Shown here: positions 1-10,591 of the stretch, piece after piece | How the letters are laid out: every line of letters begins with the position of its first letter | How positions within the stretch are numbered: the stretch's first letter is position 1 | NCBI GenBank assembly: GCA_947632105.1 | Contig: CANROD010000003.1 | Coordinates: forward strand, 1-64,000 | DNA: 64,000 nucleotides | Direction: 5' to 3' | Source: an uncultured Oligella sp. | GTDB taxonomy: Bacteria > Pseudomonadota > Gammaproteobacteria > Burkholderiales > Burkholderiaceae_B | The notes under the pieces: model-generated | The model's input: the letters and a program-made list of their open reading frames with translations, nothing else | Database searches by the model: none | What the model was told of the DNA's origin: nothing | Program-made: the position numbers and the translations under genes

Positions 1-999
1 GAGCATCGTGAAATATTCGAAGATGAGATGGTTGACCTGATGCGCAACCTAATGCAGGGCAACATGCCATCAGAAATTGCTGCTGCGTTCCTAATGGGCT
101 TACGAGTCAAAAAGGAAACTGTCGATGAGATCACTGCGGCTGCTACAGTCATGCGTGAATTCAGCCAACCCGTCATTTTAGATAATCCCGAAGAAGCACT
201 TGATATGTGCGGTACAGGCGGTGATGGTAGCGATACCTTTAATATCTCCACCACTGCTATGTTTGTAGCCGCTGCCGCCGGCGTACCTGTCGCCAAGCAT
301 GGCAATCGTAGCGCCTCTAGCCCCGCTGGTAGCGCCGATGGTTTAGAAGCCCTTGGAGCATTTGTCGAAACGCCACCCGAACGTGTTGCCGACAGTCTAC
401 GCGAAACCGGTATCGGTTTTATGTTCGCACCTTATCACCATAGCAGCATGAAAAACATTGCTCCGGTACGTAAGCTACTAGGCGTTCGTACAATGTTTAA
501 TATTCTTGGCCCTCTAACCAACCCTGCCAAAGCTGGCAATCAGTTAATGGGTGTATTTCACCCTGACTTAGTAGGTATTCAGGTACGTGTACTGAAGCAG
601 CTCGGTGCCAATCATGTACTTATTGTTCATGGTTTAGATGGCATGGACGAGGCGACTCTTGGCGCAACCACGCTCGTAGGTGAGCTCAAAGACGGTCAGA
701 TCACTGAATATGAAATCCACCCTGAAGACTTTGGCATGCAAATGGTTTCTAACCGCAGCTACCGAGTTAAAAACAGGGAAGAGTCTCGAGATATTATTCT
801 TAGTGTTTTAAAAAATGAAGCAAGCCCTGCACTGGATGTCGTTATTTTAAACGCTGGTCTAGCCATTTATACAGGCAACAAGGCCAATAGTATCAAAGAG
901 GGTATTGCAATAGCTCGCGAGCTTTTAGCCAACGGCTCTGCCTTTACAAAAATGCAGCAATTCTGCGAATTCAGTCAAACCTTAAGACCACAGCAGTAA
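1..999 (+). CDS. trpD: Anthranilate phosphoribosyltransferase (5' truncated by window edge)
   Basis: Frame stays open from base 1 ([18 protein letters not shown]...) before the listed ATG at 28; motifs [36 protein letters not shown]; followed by trpC. Confidence 0.95.
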   Translation, partial: EHREIFEDEMVDLMRNLMQGNMPSEIAAAFLMGLRVKKETVDEITAAATVMREFSQPVILDNPEEALDMCGTGGDGSDTFNISTTAMFVAAAAGVPVAKHGNRSASSPAGSADGLEALGAFVETPPERVADSLRETGIGFMFAPYHHSSMKNIAPVRKLLGVRTMFNILGPLTNPAKAGNQLMGVFHPDLVGIQVRVLKQLGANHVLIVHGLDGMDEATLGATTLVGELKDGQITEYEIHPEDFGMQMVSNRSYRVKNREESRDIILSVLKNEASPALDVVILNAGLAIYTGNKANSIKEGIAIARELLANGSAFTKMQQFCEFSQTLRPQQ

Positions 1000-1024
1000 T
1001 CGATAGTGAATTAATGGAAGAAAA

Positions 1025-1825
1025 ATGGACAATATTTTATTAAAAATTCTTGATGTTAAAAAAGAGGAAGTGGCTGAACTGAAAAAAACTCGCAGTAGCA
1101 ATGACCTCCTCAGAGAAGCTGAGGCACGTCAAGATACTCGTGGTTTTGCCAATGCGCTCAAAGAGAGAATTGAGATCAAAAGAAATGCAGTCATTGCAGA
1201 AATCAAAAAAGCCTCCCCATCTAAAGGTGTGATCAGAGAAGACTTTGAGCCTGGTGCACTCGCCATGAGCTATGCTGCTGGTGGTGCAACTTGCCTCTCA
1301 GTACTTACAGAAACACAGTTTTTCCAAGGCTCTCACGACTTCTTACGTCGAGCACGTGCCGCTTGCTCATTGCCGGTGTTATGTAAAGACTTTTTAGTCG
1401 ATCCATACCAAATCTATCGTGCTCGTGCCTTTGGCGCTGATTGTATCTTATTGATCGTAGCCGCCTTAGATGATAAAGAGCTGCATGACTTCGAGCAAAT
1501 TGCTACTGAACTGAAGATGGATGCCTTAATTGAGGTCCATGATGAAAAAGAAATGGAGCGTGCTCTTAAGCTTAAATCACCATTAATCGGGGTTAACAAT
1601 CGCGATCTTCGTAGCTTTGAAACCAATATTCATAACTCTATCCGCTTAAAAGATTTACTTCCACAAGATGAAAACCGTCTCCTTATCACTGAAAGTGGCA
1701 TTTTGAAAAAAGAAGATGTCAAACTAATGAATGATAATGACATCTACGGCTTCCTCATCGGTGAAGCCTTTATGCGCCAAGAGGAGCCAGGTCAAGCCCT
1801 CGCCACCATGATGGCTCAAGACTAA
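1025..1825 (+). CDS. trpC: Indole-3-glycerol phosphate synthase
   Basis: AEIKKASPSKGVIREDFEP, CKDFLVDPYQI, GVNNRDLRSFET, ESGI motifs; directly downstream of trpD. Confidence 0.95.
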   Translation: MDNILLKILDVKKEEVAELKKTRSSNDLLREAEARQDTRGFANALKERIEIKRNAVIAEIKKASPSKGVIREDFEPGALAMSYAAGGATCLSVLTETQFFQGSHDFLRRARAACSLPVLCKDFLVDPYQIYRARAFGADCILLIVAALDDKELHDFEQIATELKMDALIEVHDEKEMERALKLKSPLIGVNNRDLRSFETNIHNSIRLKDLLPQDENRLLITESGILKKEDVKLMNDNDIYGFLIGEAFMRQEEPGQALATMMAQD

Positions 1826-1838
1826 AAGGCACCCTCGC

Positions 1839-2288
1839 ATGTCTGCACAAGATTGTATTCTATGCAATGAGGTAGGTGGTCGTTTAATTTGGCAAAACGA
1901 CTTAGTACGCATCATCAATGCGGATGATACGTACTACCCTGCTTTTACTCGCGTGATACACCAAGCCCATATCAAAGAAATGACTGAGCTCAGTCCTGAG
2001 CAGAGGCATAAGTTAATGGATTTTGTCTACCTGGTCGAAGAGGTACAACGCCAAGTTTTACAGCCTGTCAAAATTAATCTGGCACAATTCGGCACAATGG
2101 TGCCGCATATACATTGGCATATTATTCCACGCTTCAACGAGGATCCACATTACCCTGATGCCATTTGGTCCATAGCCAAATACAATCAACATCATAAGCC
2201 AACTAACAGCTATATAACCAAACAACAAGAATTACTAGCCCACTATGAATCAACTCTCGTAAATCGTTTAAAATTACTTTATAAATAA
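1839..2288 (+). CDS. HIT family protein
   Basis: Histidine-triad HIHWHIIPRF and N-terminal CILCNEVGG. Confidence 0.85.
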   Translation: MSAQDCILCNEVGGRLIWQNDLVRIINADDTYYPAFTRVIHQAHIKEMTELSPEQRHKLMDFVYLVEEVQRQVLQPVKINLAQFGTMVPHIHWHIIPRFNEDPHYPDAIWSIAKYNQHHKPTNSYITKQQELLAHYESTLVNRLKLLYK

Positions 2289-2311
2289 AAAACTTACGGA
2301 GTGTAGACAAA

Positions 2312-3220
2312 ATGGACTTTCCAAAAAAGGTAACAATTGTTGAGGTTGGACCGCGTGACGGGTTACAAAACGAAAAAGAGTTTGTTCCTACCACAACTAA
2401 AATTGAGTTAGTAAACCGCTTAGTTGATGCAGGTGCACCAAAAATTGAGGCAGCTTCTTTTGTATCACCTAAATGGGTTCCACAAATGGCCGATGCTACA
2501 GAGGTTATGCAGGGCATTGAGCGTAAACCAGGTGTTGTTTATGCTGCCCTCACGCCTAATGTTCGCGGCCTTGAAGGTGCCTTGGCCAATGGCGCCAATG
2601 AGGTCGTAATTTTTGGTGCCGCCAGTGAGGCTTTCTCTCAAAAAAATATTAATTGCTCCATTGCCGAATCAATTGAGCGCTTTAGTGATGTAGCACGCTT
2701 AGCCAAGGACGCTGGCGTGTTACTTCGCGCCAGTATTAGCACCGCCTTTGGTTGCCCCTACCAGGGCGCAGTCAGCATTGACTCCGTACTTGATGTCACG
2801 AAACGCATGCAAGATTTAGGTTGTGACGAGATTGACATCGCGGACACCATCGGTGTAGGCACAGCAGCTCATGTGTATGAGGTCATGAGTCGAGTCACCG
2901 ACATCGTCCCTAAAGAGCGTATCGCTGGTCATTTCCACGACACTTACGGTCAAGCCCTAGCTAATATCCTTGCCTCCATGCAGGCTGGTATCAACATCTT
3001 CCACTCTTCTGTCGCAGGTCTAGGCGGTTGCCCATACGCTAAGGGCGCAACAGGTAATGTTGCGACAGAAGATGTACTCTATATGCTTCACGGCATGGGC
3101 ATTAAAACCGGAATGGACTTAGACAAAACGGTACAAATTGGTCAGTGGATTTCAGATGAAATCGGTCGCCAAAACGCCAGTAGCGTTGGCCGTGCCATGA
3201 TTGCTAAGTGTCCATCTTAA
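2312..3220 (+). CDS. Hydroxymethylglutaryl-CoA lyase
   Basis: VEVGPRDGLQNE, AGHFHDTYGQALANI, GLGGCPYAKGATGNVATEDVLYML signature of HMG-CoA lyase. Confidence 0.92.
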   Translation: MDFPKKVTIVEVGPRDGLQNEKEFVPTTTKIELVNRLVDAGAPKIEAASFVSPKWVPQMADATEVMQGIERKPGVVYAALTPNVRGLEGALANGANEVVIFGAASEAFSQKNINCSIAESIERFSDVARLAKDAGVLLRASISTAFGCPYQGAVSIDSVLDVTKRMQDLGCDEIDIADTIGVGTAAHVYEVMSRVTDIVPKERIAGHFHDTYGQALANILASMQAGINIFHSSVAGLGGCPYAKGATGNVATEDVLYMLHGMGIKTGMDLDKTVQIGQWISDEIGRQNASSVGRAMIAKCPS

Positions 3221-3261
3221 GGGCCCCAACGCCAAGTCAAATTCACGCATCAGAGAGCCTC

Positions 3262-4173
3262 TTAACGAGCGCTCTCTAGTGTTCTCAACTCCTCCTCAAT
3301 ATCAGCCCCTCGCTCAACTAACTTCGCCCCCTCTCGTATGAGTTGATGGCACCCTCGTGCCAAGGGAGAATGAATAGAGCCAGGAATAGCAAACACCTCG
3401 CGGCCATACTCTAAGGCCTGCTTAGCGGTAATTAACGAACCACTACGACGTGCCGCCTCAACCACTAATACCCCCTGACTTAGCCCTGCAACGATACGAT
3501 TACGCTGCGGAAAGTGAAATGTATTAGCCTGCATACCTATACCATACTCACTCAATAACAAACCATTATTACGAATCCGTACCGCCAGCTCGGTATGCTC
3601 ACCTGGGTAAACAATATCCAAGCCTGTCGCCATCACTGCCACTGTCGAACTAGGCACTCCTGCTGCCAAAGCTCCCTCATGAGCTGCCCTATCAATCCCA
3701 TAAGCTAATCCGCTCACTACGGCCCAACCCTTAGCGGCAAAATACCGTGCAAACGCACGCGCGTTATCATTGCCCCCTGCAGTGGAATGGCGAGCGCCAA
3801 CAATTGCCAACTTTGGTTTTGCCAATGCTTCAATTTGTCCTGCATAATAAAGTAAAAAAGGCGCATCATGTAGGTCAAATAACTCACTAGGAAACAACTC
3901 ATCCGGCCAAGTTAAAATACCATGTAGAGAGCTACTTTGTAACCACTGCAACGTAAGCTCTATACGCTCCTCTATCTCCTCACTCACCGGAGCACTCAAT
4001 TGGCGGGCTAGCTTAGGCTGACAATACGGCTCTAAAGTCGTATAACTAGCGTCAAAAATCAGCTGTGGCAAACCTATCTTGCTAAGCAATTCTCGACCGA
4101 TAACCGAACCAATACCAGGCTCCATACTAAAGCGTAACCATGCTTTAATCTCATCCATATGAATAGCGGACAT
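3262..4173 (-). CDS. dprA: DNA-processing protein DprA
   Basis: Rossmann-like GARHSTAGG...SGLAYGIDRAAHEGAL, FPQRNRIVAGLS, GSLITAKQALEYGREVFAIPG. Confidence 0.93.
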   Translation of the reverse strand: MSAIHMDEIKAWLRFSMEPGIGSVIGRELLSKIGLPQLIFDASYTTLEPYCQPKLARQLSAPVSEEIEERIELTLQWLQSSSLHGILTWPDELFPSELFDLHDAPFLLYYAGQIEALAKPKLAIVGARHSTAGGNDNARAFARYFAAKGWAVVSGLAYGIDRAAHEGALAAGVPSSTVAVMATGLDIVYPGEHTELAVRIRNNGLLLSEYGIGMQANTFHFPQRNRIVAGLSQGVLVVEAARRSGSLITAKQALEYGREVFAIPGSIHSPLARGCHQLIREGAKLVERGADIEEELRTLESAR

Positions 4174-4319
4174 CCAATACCCTCAAAAATACCAATCATA
4201 CTAAACCAACGTTTTAACTATTTTGCCATTTTCATTGAAGTGATTTCATAGCATGGATTAAAACGTCTAGTTTAAAATGTTAAAATGGACGAATCTTATT
4301 GATTTTTATGTGTTAAATA

Positions 4320-4832
4320 ATGGCATTATTACCTATTCTTAAGTATCCTGACCCTCGCTTGCACAAGATTGCTAAACCAGTGGCAGAAGTTGATAACCGT
4401 GTACGCCAGATTATCAAGGATATGACTGAGACCATGTACGCAGCTGAAGGTGTAGGCCTAGCTGCTACTCAGGTCGATATTCATGAGCGAATTGTCGTGA
4501 TTGACGTCTCCGAGGAGCGCGATCAGTTATTAGTTCTAATCAACCCTCAAATTATCGCTCGTAGCGATGACAAATCGGTTTATGAAGAGGGTTGTTTATC
4601 CGTACCCGGCATTTATGACAAGGTTGAGCGCTCATCTGAGGTCACACTCGAAGCACTAGATGAACAGGGTGAGAAGTACACACTTGAGGCCGATGGCCTA
4701 TTAGCCATTTGCATTCAGCACGAGCTTGACCACCTTGTTGGCAAAGTTTTTGTTGAACACCTCTCAAACCTCAAGCAAAACCGTATCAAGACTAAACTAA
4801 AAAAGGCCGAACGTGAGGCACAAAAAGTTTAA
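4320..4832 (+). CDS. def: Peptide deformylase
   Basis: [29 protein letters not shown]; divergent from dprA. Confidence 0.96.
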   Translation: MALLPILKYPDPRLHKIAKPVAEVDNRVRQIIKDMTETMYAAEGVGLAATQVDIHERIVVIDVSEERDQLLVLINPQIIARSDDKSVYEEGCLSVPGIYDKVERSSEVTLEALDEQGEKYTLEADGLLAICIQHELDHLVGKVFVEHLSNLKQNRIKTKLKKAEREAQKV

Positions 4833-4861
4833 TCAAATCACTTCAATCTGACTTAACGCAA

Positions 4862-4900
4862 AAAATGGCAAGGACTTGTTTATCAGTGCCTTACCATTTT
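4862..4900. terminator. Putative bidirectional intrinsic terminator
   Basis: aaaatggcaagg ... ccttaccatttt, 12-bp arms with one mismatch, between convergent def and the CoA ligase gene. Confidence 0.5.
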
Positions 4901-4933
4901 CTGTTACCCAACTCTTGAATAGCGCATTGTGAT

Positions 4934-6232
4934 TTACTCGTAATTCCGACTGTCTTGAATAACTAAACCGTCATTGGGTAGCGAACCCACCGCTACCACC
5001 TCAATCTCAGTGCGTAGCTTAGTCACCTCACGAGCCACTGACTCAGCATGAACAATCCAATCATCAGTCACATTTTCTGCTCGCTCTAGTTGCAACACTA
5101 GCTTATCACTGCCAACCTTACCACTCGCGACCATACGTGCTTTAACCACGTTATCCAAACGCTTACTCAGATCAGCTACTTGCTCAGGATGGACGAACAT
5201 ACCACGAATCTTAATACTTTGATCTGCTCGCCCCATCCATCCCTTGATACGAAGATTAGTACGACCACATGGTGATGCATCACTAAGTACCATCGACATA
5301 TCACCAGTACCAAAGCGTAACAAAGGATAATCCGGATTTAAAGTGGTCACAACTATTTCACCAACCTCGCCCACAGCTACCGCCTCATTAGTCCCTGGAC
5401 GGACCACTTCCAAAATAATATCCTCAGCGACGACAAGACCATCACGAGCACTAGTTTCATAGGCGATAAGTCCTAAATCTGCCGTACCATAGCACTGATA
5501 ACCATCAATACCTCGCTCCGCAAACCATGCTTGCATCGTCGGAGTAAAAGCCTCGCCCGTAAAAACAGCATGCTTTAAACTTCCAATCTTCTCTCCTAGT
5601 TCCTCAGCTTTTTCAATAATAATTTTTAAAAAACTTGGGGTGCCGGTATAGGCTTGTGGGCGTAGGTCTAACATGGTCTTAACTTGCAATTCAGTCTGTC
5701 CAATACCCCCAGGGAAAACTGAACAACCAAGCGCTAAAGCACCACTTTCAAGCATATTACCTGCAGGGGTAAAGTGATAGGAAAAACAATTATGCACTAA
5801 CATACCTGGTCGAATTCCAGCAGCATATAAGGCCTGCGCCATACGCCAGTAATCTGAACGATTAGTATCTAGCTCATAAATTGGTCCTGGCGATCCATAA
5901 ACCCGTGCCACCTGCCCCCAAGTGACAGAAGTAAAGCCTCCAAAAACGGCCTCACCAACTCCTCCAGTACCTCGCAAGTCATGTTGCTTTTGCATTAAAG
6001 TGGACTTCCGAACCACTGGAATTGCCGCTAAGTCTTCACGAGTATACAGTGTAGTAACATCAAGACCATTCAGCTGCTCAGCCATACGTGGCGTTGCTGA
6101 CATTAAGGTACGAAGACTATGACGTAATTGAGAGAAAAGCTCTCGTTCTCGCTCTTCGGCTCCCCGCACCTCACGCATACTATAGTAAGGTGAGGCACCC
6201 TCACCAATACGTTGATTAACCGTACTATCCAT
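4934..6232 (-). CDS. Phenylacetate-CoA ligase family (AMP-binding) protein
   Basis: PaaK-like YGTADLGLIAYE, RFGTGDMS, GRADQSIKIRGMFVHPEQV; end of the liv operon. Confidence 0.85.
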   Translation of the reverse strand: MDSTVNQRIGEGASPYYSMREVRGAEERERELFSQLRHSLRTLMSATPRMAEQLNGLDVTTLYTREDLAAIPVVRKSTLMQKQHDLRGTGGVGEAVFGGFTSVTWGQVARVYGSPGPIYELDTNRSDYWRMAQALYAAGIRPGMLVHNCFSYHFTPAGNMLESGALALGCSVFPGGIGQTELQVKTMLDLRPQAYTGTPSFLKIIIEKAEELGEKIGSLKHAVFTGEAFTPTMQAWFAERGIDGYQCYGTADLGLIAYETSARDGLVVAEDIILEVVRPGTNEAVAVGEVGEIVVTTLNPDYPLLRFGTGDMSMVLSDASPCGRTNLRIKGWMGRADQSIKIRGMFVHPEQVADLSKRLDNVVKARMVASGKVGSDKLVLQLERAENVTDDWIVHAESVAREVTKLRTEIEVVAVGSLPNDGLVIQDSRNYE

Positions 6233-6246
6233 ATATCACCTCTGTC

Positions 6247-7116
6247 TTAAGCTAACCAACGTTTGCGTCGACGGTAAAACTTACCCTCACGGAAACTCTT
6301 ACGGTCACCACTCTCGATACCTAGGTAGAACTCTTTTACGTCATCATTCCTTAAAAGCTCTTCTGCCGTACCATCCATCATCACTCGACCGCTTTCTAAG
6401 ATATAGCCATAGTCAGAATAACGTAAAGCGATATTAGTATTTTGTTCAGCTAACAAAAAGCTCACACCCTCACGGGTATTTAAATCACGAACAATTTCAA
6501 AAATCTCAGTGACGATCTGCGGTGCCAGCCCCATGGACGGCTCATCCAATAAAATCATCTCCGGATTAGCCATCAAAGCCCGACCAATAGCTGCCATTTG
6601 CTGTTCACCACCCGAGGTATAACCGGCTTGGCTAGTTCGACGCGTTTTAAGACGTGGGAAATACTGATAAACCATATCCAAACTCGCATCTAAGTCACCT
6701 CGACTAATATTCCGCGTGTAAGCACCTGTGAGTAAATTCTCCTCAATTGTTAAGTGTTCAAAGCAATGACGCCCTTCCATTACTTGAATCACTCCACGCT
6801 TTACCAAATCAGCCGGCGTAAGATCTTGAATTTCCTCACCCTTATAATTGATCTTTCCTTTGGTCACCTCTCCACGCTCACTTTTCAGTAAGTTGGAGAC
6901 TGCACGCAAGGTAGTGGTTTTACCAGCACCATTAGCACCTAATAAAGCGACTATTTTCCCCTTAGGTACTGATAGAGACACCCCTCTTAACACCAATATA
7001 ACGTGGTTATAAATGACCTCGATGCCGTTAACATCCAGTATGATTTCTCTCTCGGGTACTGCCGTAACGGCCACTTGGCTTTCTTGTGTTACTTGGCTTT
7101 GCATAACAACCTCCAA
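6247..7116 (-). CDS. Branched-chain amino acid-type ABC transporter ATP-binding protein (LivF-like)
   Basis: Walker A GANGAGKTTTLRAVS, signature TSGGEQQMAAIGRALM, Walker B MILLDEPSMGLAP. ATG likely within the first codons (MQSQVTQ...). Confidence 0.92.
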   Translation of the reverse strand: MEVVMQSQVTQESQVAVTAVPEREIILDVNGIEVIYNHVILVLRGVSLSVPKGKIVALLGANGAGKTTTLRAVSNLLKSERGEVTKGKINYKGEEIQDLTPADLVKRGVIQVMEGRHCFEHLTIEENLLTGAYTRNISRGDLDASLDMVYQYFPRLKTRRTSQAGYTSGGEQQMAAIGRALMANPEMILLDEPSMGLAPQIVTEIFEIVRDLNTREGVSFLLAEQNTNIALRYSDYGYILESGRVMMDGTAEELLRNDDVKEFYLGIESGDRKSFREGKFYRRRKRWLA

Positions 7117-7127
7117 CTGATGTTAAA

Positions 7128-8462
7128 TTACTCTACGGTAGAACAATCACGCGGCGTAATACCTTTGGATGCTGCATACTTCTCAGCTTCTGATTGAACT
7201 AATGGTGCGACAAACTCTTGATCTGCCTGCATCCAATCAGAGATAAGCTCCCACTTCGTACCATCCCACTGAGCAATACGAGCCCAGTCACCGCCAACAT
7301 GATCTTCACACGTCGTACGCACCGGACGAACCATCCCAGCCATACCTGTTTCTTCTAAGCGTGCGTCATCAATATTCAAGTTTTCAAAGCCCCAGCGGAC
7401 CTGCTCTGGTGTCATATGCTGACCCACACCATACTTTTCTTGAGCTGTACGAATAGCCTCTGTCAATAAGAAAGAAATCATCATGCCACGGTTGTAAGCC
7501 ATGGTTCCAAAGGTGTCATTACCCTTGCCAACGCCCTTGCCATTGGCATAAACATGCTCTTCTAATTTGTCATACACACCAAAATCCTGACCTACTGAAT
7601 TATGTAAAGTAATGGTCTTATAGCCTTTAGCTACTTGAGCAATATCTTTGACATCATTTTCAGAACCAGCCCACCAAATAGCAAGAATTTTGTCACGTGG
7701 GTATCCTGTTGCTTGTGCTTCACGAATAGCGGTCGGAGTCATCACACCAGCGCTCCACAAAATCACTTGATCTGGACGTTGTTGGCGAATCTGCAACCAT
7801 GTAGATTTCTGCTCTACACCGGGCGCAGTGACCGGATAAACCAACAATTCAAAACCATGCGCTTCAGCACGTTTTTGTAATAATGGAATGGGCTCTTTAC
7901 CATAAGGTGAGTCATGATGAACAAGAGCAATCTTCTTACCTTTTAAGTTATCAAAACCACCCATTTGCTCAGCAATATGCTGAATAGCTACATCAGCTGC
8001 CGTCCAGTAATGACCTAATAGTGGAAAGTTCCACTCAAAGTACTCACCGGCAGCAGACTGCGATAAACCATAACCCGTTGTCTGTACGACTACCTTATCG
8101 TCTGGCGCACGATCTGTCACCGCAAAAGTAATACCGGTAGATTGCGTATCAAAGGCTGAAGCACCACCATGAGCATGTTTCATACGCTCATAACACTCCA
8201 CACCACGATCCGTAGCATAAGCTGTTTCACATTCCTCAAACTTGATCTTTACACCGTTAATGCCACCTTGGGCATTAACCAACTCAAGGTAATCAATCTT
8301 ACCATCACCCCAACCGATCCCCAGCGGCGCAAAAGAGCCGGTACGATAGGTTAAAAGTGGTGCATATTGCTCTGTCGGCTGTGCCTTAAGCGCAGCACTC
8401 ACACCAAAAGTACCTGCCACAATCATTGAGGCTGTTAGTGTTTTTAAAATAACTTTCTTCAT
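7128..8462 (-). CDS. ABC transporter substrate-binding protein (LivK/Leu-Ile-Val-binding type)
   Basis: N-terminal signal peptide MKKVILKTLTASMIVAGTFGVSAALKA, periplasmic-binding type 1 fold features; inside liv operon. Confidence 0.9.
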   Translation of the reverse strand: MKKVILKTLTASMIVAGTFGVSAALKAQPTEQYAPLLTYRTGSFAPLGIGWGDGKIDYLELVNAQGGINGVKIKFEECETAYATDRGVECYERMKHAHGGASAFDTQSTGITFAVTDRAPDDKVVVQTTGYGLSQSAAGEYFEWNFPLLGHYWTAADVAIQHIAEQMGGFDNLKGKKIALVHHDSPYGKEPIPLLQKRAEAHGFELLVYPVTAPGVEQKSTWLQIRQQRPDQVILWSAGVMTPTAIREAQATGYPRDKILAIWWAGSENDVKDIAQVAKGYKTITLHNSVGQDFGVYDKLEEHVYANGKGVGKGNDTFGTMAYNRGMMISFLLTEAIRTAQEKYGVGQHMTPEQVRWGFENLNIDDARLEETGMAGMVRPVRTTCEDHVGGDWARIAQWDGTKWELISDWMQADQEFVAPLVQSEAEKYAASKGITPRDCSTVE

Positions 8463-8564
8463 CCTTGTCTCCTTTAAATGAAGTAACTTTTTTTAATTAA
8501 ATTTATATCTATTTTTAAGTTTAAAATTTCGCTCTTCTTGATGTAGCTGTTTATCACGTGATAA

Positions 8565-9629
8565 TTAATGTGGGAAAGGCCAAATTCTGAGCTTTTCACG
8601 TGCTATTGCCCATAGTCTCGCCAAACCATGCGGTTCAACAATTAGGAAAAACACGATTAAGGCACCAAAAATCATATGTTCAATATGCGCCGCTGTATCA
8701 ACCGGAATACTTAATCCAAAGAGCTCTGGGACACGATTTAATAAGATTGGTAGCAAGACGATAAAAGCCGCACCAAAGAAGCTACCCGAAATAGAACCTA
8801 AACCCCCGATAATCACCATAAATAACAGTTGTAATGAACGGTTTAAATCAAAAGCGAGAGGTTCCCAAGAACCTAGGTGGATATAACCCCACAAACCACC
8901 GGCAATACCAATAATGAAAGAACTAATGGCAAAAGCACTTAACTTAGAGTACATCGGACGAATACCAATGACTGAGGCAGCAACATCCATATCACGAATC
9001 GCCATCCACTCACGACCAATCGCTCCACGCACTAAGTTTTTAACTAATAAGGCTAAGACAATCACCACTAAAAGCACAAAGATATACTTTTGTAACGGTG
9101 TTTGTATCGGTAGACCAAAAAAGTCTAAACGCCCCACTGACACGCTACCGGAAGCCGAGTAGTTGGTAAAGAAAGGAATCCTTAGGAATAACCAATCAAC
9201 AAAGAACTGTGCCGCAAGTGTTGCTACGGCTAAATACAGACCACGAATTCTCAGGCTTGGAATACCAAAGAGAATCCCGAAAATCATTGCTCCAAAACCA
9301 CCAATTAAAATTTGGATAATAAAGGGAATCTCTGGAACCCGTACACCAAAGTTCCATGCCACATAGGCACCGACAGCCATAAAGGCACCACTACCCAAAG
9401 AAATCTGTCCGCAATAACCAACCAAGACGTTAAGTCCGAGAGCCGCTAAAGACAAAATCAAAAAGGGAATTAAAATTGCACTTAAAAAATAGCTGCTCGC
9501 AAAAAACGGCACAACAATTAAGGCAAAGGCAATAATTAATAAAATTGCAATACGGTCTTGACGAATAGGAAAGATCTGTTGATCCGCTCTGTAACTGGTT
9601 TTAAATTGACCATTTTCACGGTAAAACAT
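8565..9629 (-). CDS. Branched-chain amino acid-type ABC permease (LivM-like)
   Basis: Hydrophobic; GLNVLVGYCGQISLGSGAFMAVGAY, MVIIGGLGSISGSFFGAAF. Confidence 0.92.
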   Translation of the reverse strand: MFYRENGQFKTSYRADQQIFPIRQDRIAILLIIAFALIVVPFFASSYFLSAILIPFLILSLAALGLNVLVGYCGQISLGSGAFMAVGAYVAWNFGVRVPEIPFIIQILIGGFGAMIFGILFGIPSLRIRGLYLAVATLAAQFFVDWLFLRIPFFTNYSASGSVSVGRLDFFGLPIQTPLQKYIFVLLVVIVLALLVKNLVRGAIGREWMAIRDMDVAASVIGIRPMYSKLSAFAISSFIIGIAGGLWGYIHLGSWEPLAFDLNRSLQLLFMVIIGGLGSISGSFFGAAFIVLLPILLNRVPELFGLSIPVDTAAHIEHMIFGALIVFFLIVEPHGLARLWAIAREKLRIWPFPH

Positions 9630-9651
9630 GGTTATACTCCTTAGGTTTTAA

Positions 9652-10581
9652 CTAAACACGGTCGATAATCTTTTCGCCAAATAAGCCTTGTGGTCTAAAC
9701 AGCAAGAACACTAAAGCCAGTGCGTAGGCGAACCAGTTTTCGATACCACCACCCAAGAAGGGACCTATATATGCCTCTGATAGCTTCTCACCGACACCGA
9801 TGATTAAGCCTGCGACAATTGCACCTGGTACAGAAGTTAAACCTCCCAGAATAACGACTGGCAAAGCGCGTAATGCAGCCGTTGATAAGGTAAAGGAAAC
9901 CCCAAACTTTGAGCCCCAAATAATACCTGCAACTAATGCGACTAAACCGGCAACAGCCCAAACAATAATCCAAATCCTATTTAATGGTATACCGATAGAT
10001 TGAGCGGCTTGATGATCATCCGCTACCGCACGCAACGCTCGACCTGTTGGCGTAAATTGGAAGAACAGAGCCAACACAGCGACCAACGCTGTCGCAATAG
10101 CAGCCGCCGTTAAATCCTCAAGACTCAGTAAAATACCACCCTCAAATACACCATCCAAGATAAATAAAGGATCCTTCGGCATACCTACATCAATTGTGTA
10201 CATGGCACTACCGAATAAGGTCTGACCAAAACCATCTAAGAAATAACTAATTCCTAAGGTTGCCATTAATAAGGCTGTCGCTTCCTGATTGACTAAATGC
10301 CGCAAGACAAGACGCTCAACAGCAATAGCAAAAACAATCATCAAAAGAGCACTAACGATGAAGGCCAGTATATTTGCCAAAATCATGCTCTCAAAGCCCA
10401 GCCACTGCGGCAACCAGACCGAAAAACGCGCCATCGATAATGCCGCCACCAGTACCATGGCACCTTGTGCAAAGTTAAAGACACCGGATGCCTTAAAAAT
10501 CAGCACAAAACCCAAGCCGATTAAGGCGTACATCATGCCACTCATAAGGCCGCCAAACAGCGTTTCTAAAAAATAACCCAT
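9652..10581 (-). CDS. Branched-chain amino acid-type ABC permease (LivH-like)
   Basis: GLMSGMMYALIGLGFVLIFKASGVFNFAQGAM; start chosen at MGYFLETLF (GGGAGGGCAAC-ATG Shine-Dalgarno) rather than ORF-track start 10662, which would overlap livG. Confidence 0.9.
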   Translation of the reverse strand: MGYFLETLFGGLMSGMMYALIGLGFVLIFKASGVFNFAQGAMVLVAALSMARFSVWLPQWLGFESMILANILAFIVSALLMIVFAIAVERLVLRHLVNQEATALLMATLGISYFLDGFGQTLFGSAMYTIDVGMPKDPLFILDGVFEGGILLSLEDLTAAAIATALVAVLALFFQFTPTGRALRAVADDHQAAQSIGIPLNRIWIIVWAVAGLVALVAGIIWGSKFGVSFTLSTAALRALPVVILGGLTSVPGAIVAGLIIGVGEKLSEAYIGPFLGGGIENWFAYALALVFLLFRPQGLFGEKIIDRV

Positions 10582-10591
10582 GTTGCCCTCC

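Noticed and set aside
2203-2517. 104-aa minus-strand ORF across the HIT/HMG-CoA lyase junction
   Set aside because: Overlaps two supported genes on the opposite strand; no signature.
10289-10576. 95-aa plus-strand ORF opposite livH (also 8914-9162, 9163-9366, 9800-10003)
   Set aside because: Antisense to hydrophobic permease genes; Lys/Thr/Ile-rich composition is the expected mirror of membrane-protein codons.
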